A DNA stretch of 44,874 nt from an uncultured Azospirillum sp. (GCA_902489795.1 CABUBU010000013.1:1-44874), one strand, 5' to 3'. Numbered from the stretch's first letter, positions 17,987 through 26,729 are shown. A program made the numbers and translations. Notes: generated by a model from the letters alone, not told the origin.

Positions 17987-18754
17987 TCAGAACTTCGGAT
18001 GATCTTTGATGTTGCGACAGGCAAAACTGAGATTGTAAATGCGTTTGACGCCTGAGGTCAGGAAATAGCCGTCGATTTTTGTTTCCAGCAGTGTTTGGTA
18101 TTTTTTCAGTTCCATATTGTAATTGCTGAAGTATAGCAGAATTTCAAGGTCGGTGAAGCCGCGGTCGGTATAAATGTTGTAGTCGTAGGCGCAGATTTCC
18201 CGGCCGAAAGTTTCGACGACGATTCGCTGAATGTTTTTGAAATGCTCCTCGTAGTTGTTGAGCCGATAGGAGTCGGCAAATTGGTTCAGCGCCTGATAAA
18301 GCGGCTCTGCCGGCGCGACGGCGATGATTTTTTTCAGCAGCGGAATACTGCCGGTGATGAGGGCGAATTTGATCATTTCCAGCGGAAAGACTTCAATGTC
18401 TTCTTCCAGGTTTTCAAAATGCGGCTTAATCAGAAGCATTGACATTTCCAGCATGCCGAGGTTGATCAGATCGTCGAGATACATTTTTTCAAACACGAGG
18501 GAAATGTTGCCGCCCAGTTCCCAGACGCGGGAGGCGATTGCCCGCGCCCTCTGTTCGCGGGAGTTGAGGATTTCGAGATGCGTTTGCAGAATCAACAGTT
18601 CGACGTTGTCGCGGTACTGCATCAGCATCTTGTCCACCATTGCCCCGGTTTTCAAAATTTCGGTGGTGTTGCTGCAGCTCAGGCTTTTGACCTGACGGTA
18701 TAAATTTTGAATTTGCTGGCTGATGATTGCCTGCATGGAAAAATCGGCGGCCAT
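17987..18754 (-). CDS. Unknown helical protein
   Basis: The 255-residue protein is almost entirely helical by composition, with no signal peptide, membrane segment or recognised motif. It has evenly spaced hydrophobic residues suggesting a helical-repeat (TPR-like) fold, and a few Cys. I chose the start at 18754 (MAADFSMQ) because GAGGA precedes it; the frame runs 18 codons further upstream without a ribosome site. It stands alone between a terminator and a divergent lipoprotein gene. Confidence 0.72.
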   Translation of the reverse strand: MAADFSMQAIISQQIQNLYRQVKSLSCSNTTEILKTGAMVDKMLMQYRDNVELLILQTHLEILNSREQRARAIASRVWELGGNISLVFEKMYLDDLINLGMLEMSMLLIKPHFENLEEDIEVFPLEMIKFALITGSIPLLKKIIAVAPAEPLYQALNQFADSYRLNNYEEHFKNIQRIVVETFGREICAYDYNIYTDRGFTDLEILLYFSNYNMELKKYQTLLETKIDGYFLTSGVKRIYNLSFACRNIKDHPKF

Positions 18755-18840
18755 TTTCTTAATCCTCACAATATTTAATTTTGCTAAAATAAGATTATAT
18801 CCGATCATAACTTATAATTTGCAAATTTGGAATATTTAAA

Positions 18841-20094
18841 ATGCCGAAAATCGTTTTTATGCTGCTGCTGTGCCTTTTGCTTGCCGGCTGCGAGGCCGTC
18901 GGCCGCGGCATTGCCGCCGAGCTGCTGGACGAGAGCCGGAGTGTTGAAAAGTCCGGGCGCTGCGTCGTCACCGGCTACCGGGTGCCGGGAACGGAAAGCC
19001 ATCTGCATCCGGGAGAAACGGTCAAAATCCTGATGATCCACGGCATCGGCACCCATTCTCCGGGCTATTCCCTGCTGTTGCAGGAAAATCTGGCGAAAAA
19101 CCTTGGCTTAAACGTGATGTCGCGAACCGGCAGAAACATCGGCCTGCGCAGTCCGGAAGATCTGCAAACCGCCCTCGGCAACCTGCGGGTGACATTTCTG
19201 ACCGACGAAAAGGGCGAAAAGAGGATTTTGTTTTATGAACTCACCTGGTCGGAAATTACCCGGCCGCAGAAAGAGCTGCTGGCCTACGACAGTTCTTCCC
19301 TCTATGCCGACCGGCGGGTCGTTTTCAACCGCATGATGAAACAGTTTCTCGACAATGCCCTGCCCGATGCGGTTTATTACATCGGCAGCCGCCGGCGGCT
19401 GATACAGCAGTCGGCGGAACAGGCAATGTGCTGGATGCTCAAAACCGACTGGCAGACGCTGCCGGACTTTCAAAAGGGGATCTGTCTGATGTCTCCGGCA
19501 GAACAGGTGCGGGCGGTTGCGGCGCAGAAGATGCTGTTTATCACCCACAGTCTGGGCAGCAAGATTTTTATCGACGCCTTCACCGCGCTGGCCGAAAATA
19601 TGCAAAAGGCGGAAGCCGGCGGCTCGGCGGCCGCCGTCCGCCGGGTGCGGGACAAAAGGCTGACCGTGTTTATGATGGCCAACCAGCTGCCGCTGCTGCA
19701 CATCTGGTCGGATCCGGCAAAAGTCAACGGCAAAATCGCCTCTTACTGCTGTCCGGACGGACGCGATTACGACCGGCGGATCATCAGCCGTCTGAATATC
19801 GTCGCCTTTAACGATCCCGACGATCTGCTGACCTATGCCGTCCGCCCGGACTTTGTCGACCGCTACATGGATTCCCGCATTTGTCCGCGGGTAACCAACG
19901 TCAGCGTTAACGTAACCGATGCGGTTTCCGCTTTCGGAGTCGGCGTGGTTAATCCGGTTTCCGCCCATGAGGACTATGACCGGAGTCCGACGGTGATCGG
20001 CCTGATCGGGCAGGGTACCGCGGCGTTGTCGGACAACGGTTACGGGCAATGCCGTTTTATCCGCCTGAAAAGTCGTTTTCCGGGAACGGATTGA
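18841..20094 (+). CDS. Lipase-like alpha/beta-hydrolase lipoprotein
   Basis: The lipobox LLAGC (Cys17) predicts a lipid-anchored 417-residue protein. MIHGIGTHSPGY (about 64-75) looks like the oxyanion-hole region of alpha/beta hydrolases, and LFITHSLGSKIF carries the likely nucleophile serine. The elbow reads THSLG, not the standard GxSxG; Thr in the first position occurs in some lipases. Asp and His candidates near the C-terminus (NDPDDLL, SAHEDYD) could complete a triad. An esterase or phospholipase acting at the envelope is the best guess. The stop overlaps the -35 box of the promoter for the next gene. Confidence 0.78.
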   Translation: MPKIVFMLLLCLLLAGCEAVGRGIAAELLDESRSVEKSGRCVVTGYRVPGTESHLHPGETVKILMIHGIGTHSPGYSLLLQENLAKNLGLNVMSRTGRNIGLRSPEDLQTALGNLRVTFLTDEKGEKRILFYELTWSEITRPQKELLAYDSSSLYADRRVVFNRMMKQFLDNALPDAVYYIGSRRRLIQQSAEQAMCWMLKTDWQTLPDFQKGICLMSPAEQVRAVAAQKMLFITHSLGSKIFIDAFTALAENMQKAEAGGSAAAVRRVRDKRLTVFMMANQLPLLHIWSDPAKVNGKIASYCCPDGRDYDRRIISRLNIVAFNDPDDLLTYAVRPDFVDRYMDSRICPRVTNVSVNVTDAVSAFGVGVVNPVSAHEDYDRSPTVIGLIGQGTAALSDNGYGQCRFIRLKSRFPGTD

Positions 20095-20118
20095 CAACCG
20101 GAGAAAATGCGTTATACT
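20091..20118 (+). promoter_or_regulatory. Strong sigma-70 promoter
   Basis: TTGACA, 16 bases, TATACT, 34 bases before the ATG at 20153. It overlaps the end of the lipoprotein gene. Confidence 0.75.
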
Positions 20119-20152
20119 TAAAAAACAATAAACATTATTAATTAATTAGACT

Positions 20153-20449
20153 ATGACAATAAGAGAAATTTTAGCAGAATTGTCCGAGTTCTCGCCGGAA
20201 CTTTTTCAGGGAAACGAAAGACTGGAAGCAGACCGCATGGCTGATCTCTGGCTTTCTTATTATGACGCCGAGGCCGTTTTTGTTGCCGACGATTTTCCGC
20301 TCAACATGCCCGCTTTCAAAAACGCCGGCACGGTTATCGTCAGCGAAGACCTGATGCCTTTCGTGTCGAGCCTGACCGTCAATGTCATCATTGTCGGGGC
20401 GGCGTATCTTGAAGACGCGAGAAGACGGCTGGAGATCCTGCTGGACTGA
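20153..20449 (+). CDS. Small unknown acidic protein
   Basis: A 98-residue soluble protein with its own promoter and terminator, which makes it a real single-gene unit. It is acidic and appears to alternate helices and strands (AVFVADDFPLNMP, GTVIVSEDLMPF, VNVIIVGAAYLEDA). I recognise no family. The ribosome site is weak. Confidence 0.75.
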   Translation: MTIREILAELSEFSPELFQGNERLEADRMADLWLSYYDAEAVFVADDFPLNMPAFKNAGTVIVSEDLMPFVSSLTVNVIIVGAAYLEDARRRLEILLD

Positions 20450-20481
20450 TTTGCAGACGGTATGCAAAATGCCGAAACGGG

Positions 20482-20513
20482 AGTGCCGAACAAAAAATGT
20501 TTGGCACTTTTTT
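20482..20513 (+). terminator. Terminator of the small acidic protein gene
   Basis: AGTGCCGAACA pairs with TGTTTGGCACT (one G-T pair) and six T follow. Confidence 0.9.
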
Positions 20514-20562
20514 ATTTATGCGCTAAATCTGAAATAAAAAAATACCGCCGAAGGAACCGCCG

Positions 20563-22515
20563 TTGTGGTCAGAACTGAAATCCTGCTTTTTATATGAACG
20601 GACCCGTTGGTTTTTATGGGTGCCGGTTTTCTTTGCCACGGGCATCGGCGTTTATTTCGCGCTGCCCATGGAACCGCCGCTGTGGACGGCTGCCGCGCCG
20701 TTTGCCCTGCTGCCTCTCTTGTGGCTTTTCCGCCGTCGTCCGCTCATTCGCGGTGTCGTTTTGCTGTTGCTGCTGGCAACCGCCGGTTTTGCCGACGTTC
20801 AGTTGAGAAGTTTTTGCCTTTCCCGCAAGGCGCCTCCGGCTGAAGACGACAAGCTTTATCTGCGGGGTCGCATTGACAAGCTTGATACCAATTACCGCGG
20901 GCGTCCCCGGATCGTGCTCGGAGAAATGTATGATTTTGAAGACAATCCGATTGCCGGGCGCTATCGGCTGAGCATGCTCCACCGGGATTCGGGGCTTGAA
21001 GTCGGCGACTGCGTGGAAATGGTGGCGGCGGTTTCCCCGCCGTTTCCCCCGTCGCTGGCCGACGGCTATCAATTTGACCGCCGGCTGTTTTTTGACGGCA
21101 TTACCGGCACCGGTTATATTCCGAGCGAGGTGCTGTCGGTTAAGTGTCCGGATTCTTCTCCCCGGCTTGCCGACCGCGCGGCGGCGCTGCGCCGGTCGAT
21201 CGTTGAGCGGATTTACAATGTTCTGCCGCCGGACGAAGCGGCGGTTGCGGTAGCGATCGTCGCCGGCGACCAGACCAAAATCAGCCGTCCGTTGGTTGAC
21301 GCTTACCGCAATTCCGGTCTGGCGCATTTCCTTTCCATTTCCGGTTTGCATATGAGCATGCTGGCGGGACTGATGTTTTTCCTGGTGCGGATGGTGATGG
21401 CCTTTATCCCGCCGCTTTCGCTTCGCTACAATTCCAAAAAGGTTGCCGCCGTTCTCGCCATTTTTATCGGCGCGGTTTATCTGGTGATCTCGGGCGCGGC
21501 GATCCCCGCGCAAAGGGCTTTCATTATGACTTTGGTGGTGTTGCTGGCGGTATTGTTCGAGCGGCAGGCGATTTCCGTGCGCACGCTGACATGGGCGGCG
21601 CTGATCGTTTTGGTTGTCACGCCCGAAGCTCTTGTCGGCGCCAGTTTTCAGATGTCTTTTGCCGCGGTATTTGCACTGGTGGCTTTTTATGAAAAATATG
21701 CCGGCCGTCTCAACCGCTTCCTGAGCGGGGAGGAAGTTTCTCTTCCGGTCAAAATTGGCCGCGGGCTGTTTGCCTATTTTGCCGGCACGGTCATTGCCGA
21801 TCTTGTGGCCTCGGTTGCCACCCTGCCGTTTGGCATTTATCACTTTAACCAGCTTGATTATTACAGCAGTCTGACCAACCTGTTGTCCGGTCCGCTGATC
21901 GGATTCGTGATTATGCCTTTTGTGCTGGTGTCGCTTTTGGCTATGCCTTTCGGGTTGGAATGGATGCCGCTTAAAATCGTCGGTTTCGGCCTGTCGCTTA
22001 CCAACCGTCTGACGGTTTGGGTAGCCTCATTGCCTTATGCGACCGGCGGCGCCGTTTCGATGCCGGTCTGGGCGTTGGTGCTGATCAGTCTCGGCGGCCT
22101 CTGGCTTTGCTTGTGGCGCGGAAGCTGGCGGATATGGGGAACGGCAGCCGTTGTTGCCGGCATGCTCGCCATGGCGGCGGTGGACAAGCCGGACATTATT
22201 GTCGACCGGCAGGGCAAAACTATGGCGGTTTTGAACCGCCGCAACGGCAAATACTTTTTCCTGCCCGGCGCTTCCCGCTGGAACAAGCAGAACTGGCTGA
22301 GCAAATATGCGGCGGAAGAGGAAAAAGACAGACGAAACATTTATAATCCGCTGTATCCGGGGCGGGTTGAACCGGTGCCGGGAAAGGGCGTATCGGTCGA
22401 CGGCCGCTTTTTTGACCGAAACGAAACTTTGGGCGCCGGCTTTTATGAACGTAACGGTCACTTGCGGATGGAAACCGTGCGCGGATATATCGGCCGCCGT
22501 CCGTGGAACCGGTAA
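20563..22515 (+). CDS. comEC: ComEC/Rec2-type DNA uptake channel
   Basis: The 650-residue membrane protein has two N-terminal helices, a small soluble domain (about 85-200, DUF4131-like), then the polytopic competence domain. The family signature LAHFLSISGLHMSMLAG is at about 252-268, followed by a series of membrane helices to about 540. ComEC carries single-stranded DNA through the inner membrane. The C-terminal metallo-beta-lactamase domain of many ComEC proteins is absent; only about 110 residues follow the helices, as in many alphaproteobacterial forms. The TTG start follows AAGGA at a good distance. No other competence genes are in view. Confidence 0.88.
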   Translation: MWSELKSCFLYERTRWFLWVPVFFATGIGVYFALPMEPPLWTAAAPFALLPLLWLFRRRPLIRGVVLLLLLATAGFADVQLRSFCLSRKAPPAEDDKLYLRGRIDKLDTNYRGRPRIVLGEMYDFEDNPIAGRYRLSMLHRDSGLEVGDCVEMVAAVSPPFPPSLADGYQFDRRLFFDGITGTGYIPSEVLSVKCPDSSPRLADRAAALRRSIVERIYNVLPPDEAAVAVAIVAGDQTKISRPLVDAYRNSGLAHFLSISGLHMSMLAGLMFFLVRMVMAFIPPLSLRYNSKKVAAVLAIFIGAVYLVISGAAIPAQRAFIMTLVVLLAVLFERQAISVRTLTWAALIVLVVTPEALVGASFQMSFAAVFALVAFYEKYAGRLNRFLSGEEVSLPVKIGRGLFAYFAGTVIADLVASVATLPFGIYHFNQLDYYSSLTNLLSGPLIGFVIMPFVLVSLLAMPFGLEWMPLKIVGFGLSLTNRLTVWVASLPYATGGAVSMPVWALVLISLGGLWLCLWRGSWRIWGTAAVVAGMLAMAAVDKPDIIVDRQGKTMAVLNRRNGKYFFLPGASRWNKQNWLSKYAAEEEKDRRNIYNPLYPGRVEPVPGKGVSVDGRFFDRNETLGAGFYERNGHLRMETVRGYIGRRPWNR

Positions 22516-22536
22516 GGGCGGGGTTTCTCAAGGCAT

Positions 22537-22563
22537 AAAAAAAACGGCAGTTGTCCCGCCGTT
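22537..22563 (-). terminator. Terminator of prfC
   Basis: Read leftward, AACGGC and GCCGTT flank a nine-base loop and end in a long T run. Confidence 0.75.
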
Positions 22564-22584
22564 TGGCAAAAGTCGCTCCGGAGC

Positions 22585-24174
22585 TCAGAAAATCTGCTCG
22601 CGGGTCTTTTTCAGACGGACTTTCGGAAAGTCTTCCCGCGCCTTGTTCAAATGCCATGCGTTGCGGGCGAGGAAAACTTCCGCACCGTCGTGGTCGGTGG
22701 CCATCGACGCGCGGTTGGTGTCGGCAAACTTTTTCAGTTCGTCCTTGTCGTCGGCCTCGATCCAGCGGGCGGTGAAATACTGCGTCGGTTCAAAAGCGAC
22801 CGGAATGCCGAACTCGGTGCGGATGCGGTCGGCCATCACTTCAAACTGCAGCACCCCAACCACGCCGACGATCCATTCGGCGCCGATCACCGGTTTGAAA
22901 ACGCTGGCGCCGCCTTCTTCCGCAATCTGCCGGAGGGCGTTGCCGAGGTGTTTTGACTTCAGCGGATCAAGCGCCCGCACGCTTTTCAAGAGTTCGGGAG
23001 CAAAACTCGGAATGCCGGTAAAATGCAGTTTTTCGCCTTCGGTCAGACAGTCGCCGATGCGCAGCTGGCCGTGATTGGGGATGCCGATGATGTCGCCGGG
23101 AAAGGCGTCTTCCGCCAGTTCGCGTTCCTGCGCCAGGAACATCACCGGCGTGGCAACTTTTACCGGCTTGCCGGTGCGCACCTGATAAAGGCTCATACCG
23201 CGTTTGAAATGCCCCGAACAAATGCGCATAAACGCGATGCGGTCGCGGTGCTTGGGATCCATGTTGGCCTGAATTTTGAAAATAAAGCCGGTAACTTTTC
23301 CTTCCCCAGGCAGAACCTGCCGTTCCGCCGCCGGCCGTGCCAGCGGGGAGGGCGCCATAGCATGCAGACCTTCCAGCACTTCCTGCACGCCGAAGTTATT
23401 GATCGCGCTGCCGAAAAAGACCGGGGTCAGGGCACCTGCCAGATACAGTTCCTTGTCAAAGGCCGGACACAGTTCGCGCACCATTTCGATGTCTTCGCGC
23501 AGTTTGGTCACCGCGTGCGCCGGCAGCAGCCGGTCGAGTTTTTCGTCGTCGAGTCCGCGGCAGGTTTCGATGGTTGCGTTTTTCTGCGATTTGTCGCCGT
23601 TTTTGTTCATCAGAATCAGCTGATCGCCAATCAGGTCGTAGCAGCCGAGAAAGTCTTTGCCCATGCCGATCGGCCAGCTGGCCGGCGTAACGTCGAGCGC
23701 CAGCGTTTTTTCAATGTCGTCGAGCAGGCTGAACGGATCTAGGCCTTCACGATCGAGTTTGTTGATAAAAGTAATGATCGGCACGTTGCGCAGCCGGCAG
23801 ACTTCAAACAGCTTTTTGGTCTGGGTTTCAATACCTTTGGCCGAGTCGATGACCATTACGGCGGAGTCGACAGCCGTCAGCACCCGATAGGTGTCTTCGG
23901 AAAAGTCTTCGTGTCCCGGCGTGTCGAGCAGGTTGAAGGTGATGTTCTTATAGTCGAACGTCATCACTGAAGAGGCGACCGAAATGCCGCGTTCCTGCTC
24001 CACTTTCATCCAGTCGGAATGGGCGCGCCTGTTTTCGCCTCGGGCTTTGACCGCGCCGGCCTGCTGAATGGCGCCGCCAAACAACAGCAGCTTTTCGGTC
24101 AGCGTTGTTTTACCGGCGTCGGGGTGAGAAATAATCGCGAAAGTTTTCCGCGGGTTGGTATTGTTGCTGCTCAT
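22585..24174 (-). CDS. prfC: Peptide chain release factor 3
   Basis: The 529-residue GTPase has the length of known RF3 proteins. Motifs are G1 ISHPDAGKTT, the switch I region RRAHSDWMKVEQERGISV, G3 DTPGHEDF and G4 INKLD, followed by the RF3-specific middle and C-terminal domains (GVLQFEVMADRI). RF3 recycles RF1/RF2 from the ribosome after termination. It is a single-gene unit reading away from tRNA-Leu. Confidence 0.96.
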   Translation of the reverse strand: MSSNNTNPRKTFAIISHPDAGKTTLTEKLLLFGGAIQQAGAVKARGENRRAHSDWMKVEQERGISVASSVMTFDYKNITFNLLDTPGHEDFSEDTYRVLTAVDSAVMVIDSAKGIETQTKKLFEVCRLRNVPIITFINKLDREGLDPFSLLDDIEKTLALDVTPASWPIGMGKDFLGCYDLIGDQLILMNKNGDKSQKNATIETCRGLDDEKLDRLLPAHAVTKLREDIEMVRELCPAFDKELYLAGALTPVFFGSAINNFGVQEVLEGLHAMAPSPLARPAAERQVLPGEGKVTGFIFKIQANMDPKHRDRIAFMRICSGHFKRGMSLYQVRTGKPVKVATPVMFLAQERELAEDAFPGDIIGIPNHGQLRIGDCLTEGEKLHFTGIPSFAPELLKSVRALDPLKSKHLGNALRQIAEEGGASVFKPVIGAEWIVGVVGVLQFEVMADRIRTEFGIPVAFEPTQYFTARWIEADDKDELKKFADTNRASMATDHDGAEVFLARNAWHLNKAREDFPKVRLKKTREQIF

Positions 24175-24285
24175 GGTTTTCCTGTAAAAAAAATCTGATT
24201 TGTCTGTTTAGCGGCATATTACATATTTCTTCACATTTTGCAAGTGCTTAGAACGCTTCTTCAGTGGCTTTTTGCTATTTTAGGC

Positions 24286-24313
24286 TTGATTTATAAAATA
24301 TTTTGAGTAGTAT
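24286..24313 (+). promoter_or_regulatory. Likely promoter of tRNA-Leu and tig
   Basis: TTGATT, 16 bases, TAGTAT, ending 20 bases before the tRNA. No other promoter fits in the 35 bases between tRNA and tig. Confidence 0.55.
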
Positions 24314-24333
24314 TTTGAGGAATTTTAACAAGT

Positions 24334-24418
24334 GCGGGCGTGGTGGAACTGGTAGACACGTCAGATTTAGGTTCTGATGACGCAAGTCGTAGGGGTTCAA
24401 GTCCCTTCGCCCGCACCA
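24334..24418 (+). tRNA. tRNA-Leu (anticodon TAG)
   Basis: An 85-base class II tRNA: acceptor GCGGGCG/CGCCCGC, anticodon stem TCAGA/TCTGA with loop TTTAGGT (anticodon TAG), a long variable arm (TGACGCAAGTCG) and T loop TTCAAGT. CCA is encoded. Confidence 0.97.
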
Positions 24419-24453
24419 GACATTGGTTTCAACATTTTATGACAGAGAAGAAA

Positions 24454-25815
24454 ATGAAGGTAACAGAACAAAAAGCAGAAGGCCTGAAGAAAAAATATCA
24501 GGTGATTATTGAAAACAAAGACTTTGAGGCAAAAGTCGAGAAGAAGCTGAACGAAGTCGCCAAAAACGTCAAACTTCCGGGTTTTCGTCCGGGCAAGGCG
24601 CCGAAAGAAATGTTGAAACAGAAATACCGCGCTTCGGTTATGGGTGAGGCTTTGGACGAAATGGTCCGCGATGCCGCCGACGAAGTGGTCAAGGAAAACA
24701 AGCTGAAACTGGCCTTGCGTCCGAGCATCAGCATTACCAAATTTGACGAAGGCAAAGACATCGAATTTGATATGGAAGCAGAAATTCTGCCGGAAATCAA
24801 AGTCGGCGACTTTTCCGATGTTAAAGTTGAAAAGCTGATGGCCGAAGTTCCGGCCGAAGAGGTCGAAAAGGCTTTGCAGTATATCGTCAGCTCCCGCCGT
24901 GAAACGGTTAAAGTTGAAGATGCCGGCCGTCAGGCCAAAAAGGGCGACACCCTGGTTATCGATTTCTGCGGTTCGATTGACGGCGTCGAATTTCAGGGCG
25001 GCAAAGGCAGCGACTATCCGCTCGAACTCGGCTCCAATACTTTTATCCCCGGTTTTGAAGATCAGCTGATCAATGCCAAAGCCGGCGACAAGATCGACGT
25101 CAAGGTCAAATTCCCCGACAACTATCATGCCAAGGACTTGGCCGGCAAAGACGCTGTTTTTGCGGTTGAGGTAAAGGAAATCCGCGAACCGAAGGCGATT
25201 GAGGTCAATGACGAGTTTGCCAAGTCCGTCGGCGAGGAAAGCCTGGACGCGTTAAAAGAAAGCATCAAAAACCGCATTAAGGCCGATTATGAAAACGCCT
25301 CCAAACTGAAGCTGAAACGCAGCCTGCTGGACAAGCTTGACGAAGCTTACAAATTTGACGTTCCGGAAAGCCTGGTCGAAGAAGAGTTCAAATCGATCGA
25401 AGCCCAGTATAAACGCGCCAAGGAGCTGAACCAGCTCGACGAGCACGAAAAGAATACCCCGGAAGAAGAACTGATGAAGGAATATAAGCAGATTGCCGTC
25501 CGCCGCGTCAAACTCGGTCTGCTGCTTTCCGAAGTCGGCGCCGAAGCCAAAGTTACCGTAACCGCCGACGACCTGAACAAGGCGATTATGAACGAAGCGA
25601 AGAAATATCCGGGACAGGAAAAGACCGTTTTCGATTTCTACCTGAAAAACGCCAAGGCGGTAGAAGCCCTGCGTGCGCCGGTGTTTGAAGAAAAAATCAT
25701 CGACTTCGTGCTGGGCAAGGCCAAAGTCGAAGAAAAAATCGTTTCGGTCGAGGAACTGTATTCTTTTGACGAAGATGCCAAGCCGGCCAAGAAGAAAAAG
25801 GCCGCTGCCAAATAG
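24454..25815 (+). CDS. tig: Trigger factor
   Basis: The 453-residue chaperone binds nascent chains at the ribosome exit tunnel. The ribosome-binding motif GFRPGKAP is at about 44-51. An FKBP-like prolyl-isomerase domain follows (KGDTLVIDFCGSIDGVEFQ to about residue 240), then the helical C-terminal arms. The tail ends in a Lys/Ala-rich stretch. I take the ATG at 24454, after AGAGAAG; the frame is open back through the tRNA, which is chance. The gene begins 35 bases after tRNA-Leu, so both are very likely one transcript. clpP, its common neighbour, is absent. Confidence 0.95.
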   Translation: MKVTEQKAEGLKKKYQVIIENKDFEAKVEKKLNEVAKNVKLPGFRPGKAPKEMLKQKYRASVMGEALDEMVRDAADEVVKENKLKLALRPSISITKFDEGKDIEFDMEAEILPEIKVGDFSDVKVEKLMAEVPAEEVEKALQYIVSSRRETVKVEDAGRQAKKGDTLVIDFCGSIDGVEFQGGKGSDYPLELGSNTFIPGFEDQLINAKAGDKIDVKVKFPDNYHAKDLAGKDAVFAVEVKEIREPKAIEVNDEFAKSVGEESLDALKESIKNRIKADYENASKLKLKRSLLDKLDEAYKFDVPESLVEEEFKSIEAQYKRAKELNQLDEHEKNTPEEELMKEYKQIAVRRVKLGLLLSEVGAEAKVTVTADDLNKAIMNEAKKYPGQEKTVFDFYLKNAKAVEALRAPVFEEKIIDFVLGKAKVEEKIVSVEELYSFDEDAKPAKKKKAAAK

Positions 25816-25843
25816 TCGTCTTGCAGCAACGATAAAAATAAAC

Positions 25844-25969
25844 TTCCACCAGCTAACGCAAGTGGTATAAAGTGTTTCGAACTTACGTTCGCCCAGCCCA
25901 AAGGCTTCGCAAGCCTTTGGGCTGGTATATCTACATCTACCTGCTTACGCAGACATTCGAATCATAAAA
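25844..25969 (+). repeat. Intergenic hairpin repeat family 1, copy 1
   Basis: Four small hairpins lie in a row just after tig: an imperfect one around CTAACGCAAG (25846-25865), CGAAC-TTAC-GTTCG (25878-25891), a perfect 15-bp stem CCAGCCCAAAGGCTT around CGC (25893-25925) and CTGC-TTAC-GCAG (25941-25952), then ACATTCGAATCATAAA. The last two modules recur in reverse orientation at 39875-39955. Confidence 0.8.
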
Positions 25970-25970
25970 A

Positions 25971-25995
25971 AGGGAGATGAAAATCTCCCTTTTTT
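25971..25995 (+). terminator. Terminator downstream of tig and the hairpin repeat
   Basis: AGGGAGAT, a GAAA tetraloop, ATCTCCCT and six T. The A run before it suggests it can also act on the other strand. Confidence 0.85.
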
Positions 25996-25999
25996 GTGC

Positions 26000-26356
26000 T
26001 TTAAGCGCACTGTCCGGCAGGCGAGTTCGGACATCTCGACCCGTCCGGTAAATTCGCGGAGTATTGAAGCCGGGCTTTTGCGGTTTGAAACGGTCATCGC
26101 CGCTCTTTCCGGCGAATGAAAATTTATGTTTCGGGGCTGATGCGTGCGGGTTTTGTGTTTTGTTGCATATCTTATCGAACAGGGGACGCTCTGCCGGGCG
26201 TTTAAGTTTGGATTCCCTGCGTCAACCGGCGGAAATTTATGTTTCAAACGCCCGTGCCTGCCGGTAAAAATTTGTTGCCCGGCTTTTTGCGCGAAGCCGG
26301 TCTCCGAAGCTGCCGAAAATATGTGCCGGCGAAGCTCTTCCGCGTTTGTCCGTTGT
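26000..26356. other. Non-coding stretch with short degenerate repeats
   Basis: I see no convincing gene. Related pieces recur: a CCGGCG start leading to AAATTTATGTTTC at about 26108-26131 and again at 26226-26243, with a weaker third form (GCCGGTAAAAATTTGTTGCC) at about 26261. The reading frames present overlap these repeats on both strands and look like chance. Confidence 0.5.
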
Positions 26357-26488
26357 TTATAAGGATAAAATAAAGCCGCCGACTATGGCGGCGGTAACTA
26401 TTATTATTGCCGCGGCATTAAAGGTCCATTTGCAGCAGATTTTGAATTCTTCCCATATCCGGCTTTTGTTTGTTTTGTTTTCAGACAT
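26357..26488 (-). CDS. Tiny membrane protein, 43 residues
   Basis: A polar N-terminus (MSENKTNKSRIWEEFK) leads into one hydrophobic helix (about 22-43, NAAAIIIVTAAIVGGFILSL at the end). Two Cys precede the helix. The ATG comes 15 bases after the stop of another tiny membrane protein, preceded by AAAGAAAG, so they look like a two-gene unit. The length is below usual ORF cut-offs. No family is recognised; such proteins often attach to larger membrane complexes. Confidence 0.6.
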   Translation of the reverse strand: MSENKTNKSRIWEEFKICCKWTFNAAAIIIVTAAIVGGFILSL

Positions 26489-26503
26489 GAAGTTTGCTTT
26501 CTT

Positions 26504-26659
26504 TTATTGGTGCTGCGGTTCAAAAACAAACATTCCGTACAACACCAGCAAAAGGCCTAAAATCAGAATAACTTGCGATATTCTCAAATAAATTAAACCG
26601 ATTTTTTTGAGAAAGCGGTAAAATTTTGAACTTTTGATTTCCTGATTGTCTTCTGCCAC
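26504..26659 (-). CDS. Tiny membrane protein, 51 residues
   Basis: The frame opens with GTG at 26659: a charged N-terminus (MAEDNQEIKSSKFYRFLKK), one strong hydrophobic helix (about 22-46, with QVILILGLLLVLYGMFVF) and a short polar end. The layout (charged start, single helix) matches that of the next gene, 15 bases downstream. The ribosome site (GGGA) is weak and the GTG start is a choice. The clean charged/hydrophobic pattern and the tandem arrangement argue that it is real. Function unknown. Confidence 0.6.
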   Translation of the reverse strand: MAEDNQEIKSSKFYRFLKKIGLIYLRISQVILILGLLLVLYGMFVFEPQHQ

Positions 26660-26678
26660 GTTGTTTTTCCCGAAAACT

Positions 26679-26702
26679 GTTGATGAACCGGCCGTTGATG
26701 AA
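26679..26702. repeat. 9-bp direct repeat around CCGGCC
   Basis: GTTGATGAA occurs at 26679-26687 and 26694-26702, separated by the palindrome CCGGCC, in the leader of the tiny membrane protein genes. It could be a regulator site. Confidence 0.5.
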
Positions 26703-26729
26703 TTTCCTTGTCGTTAGTGTATAATAAAA

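Noticed and set aside
24340..24453. N-terminal extension of trigger factor
   Set aside because: It would be translated from the tRNA-Leu gene; the start at 24454 fits the family.
25844..25969. CRISPR array
   Set aside because: The units are short hairpins of different sequence without regular spacers, and no cas genes are present.
26346..26591. 81-codon plus-strand frame
   Set aside because: It is antisense to the two tiny membrane proteins and has no ribosome site or coherent protein pattern.
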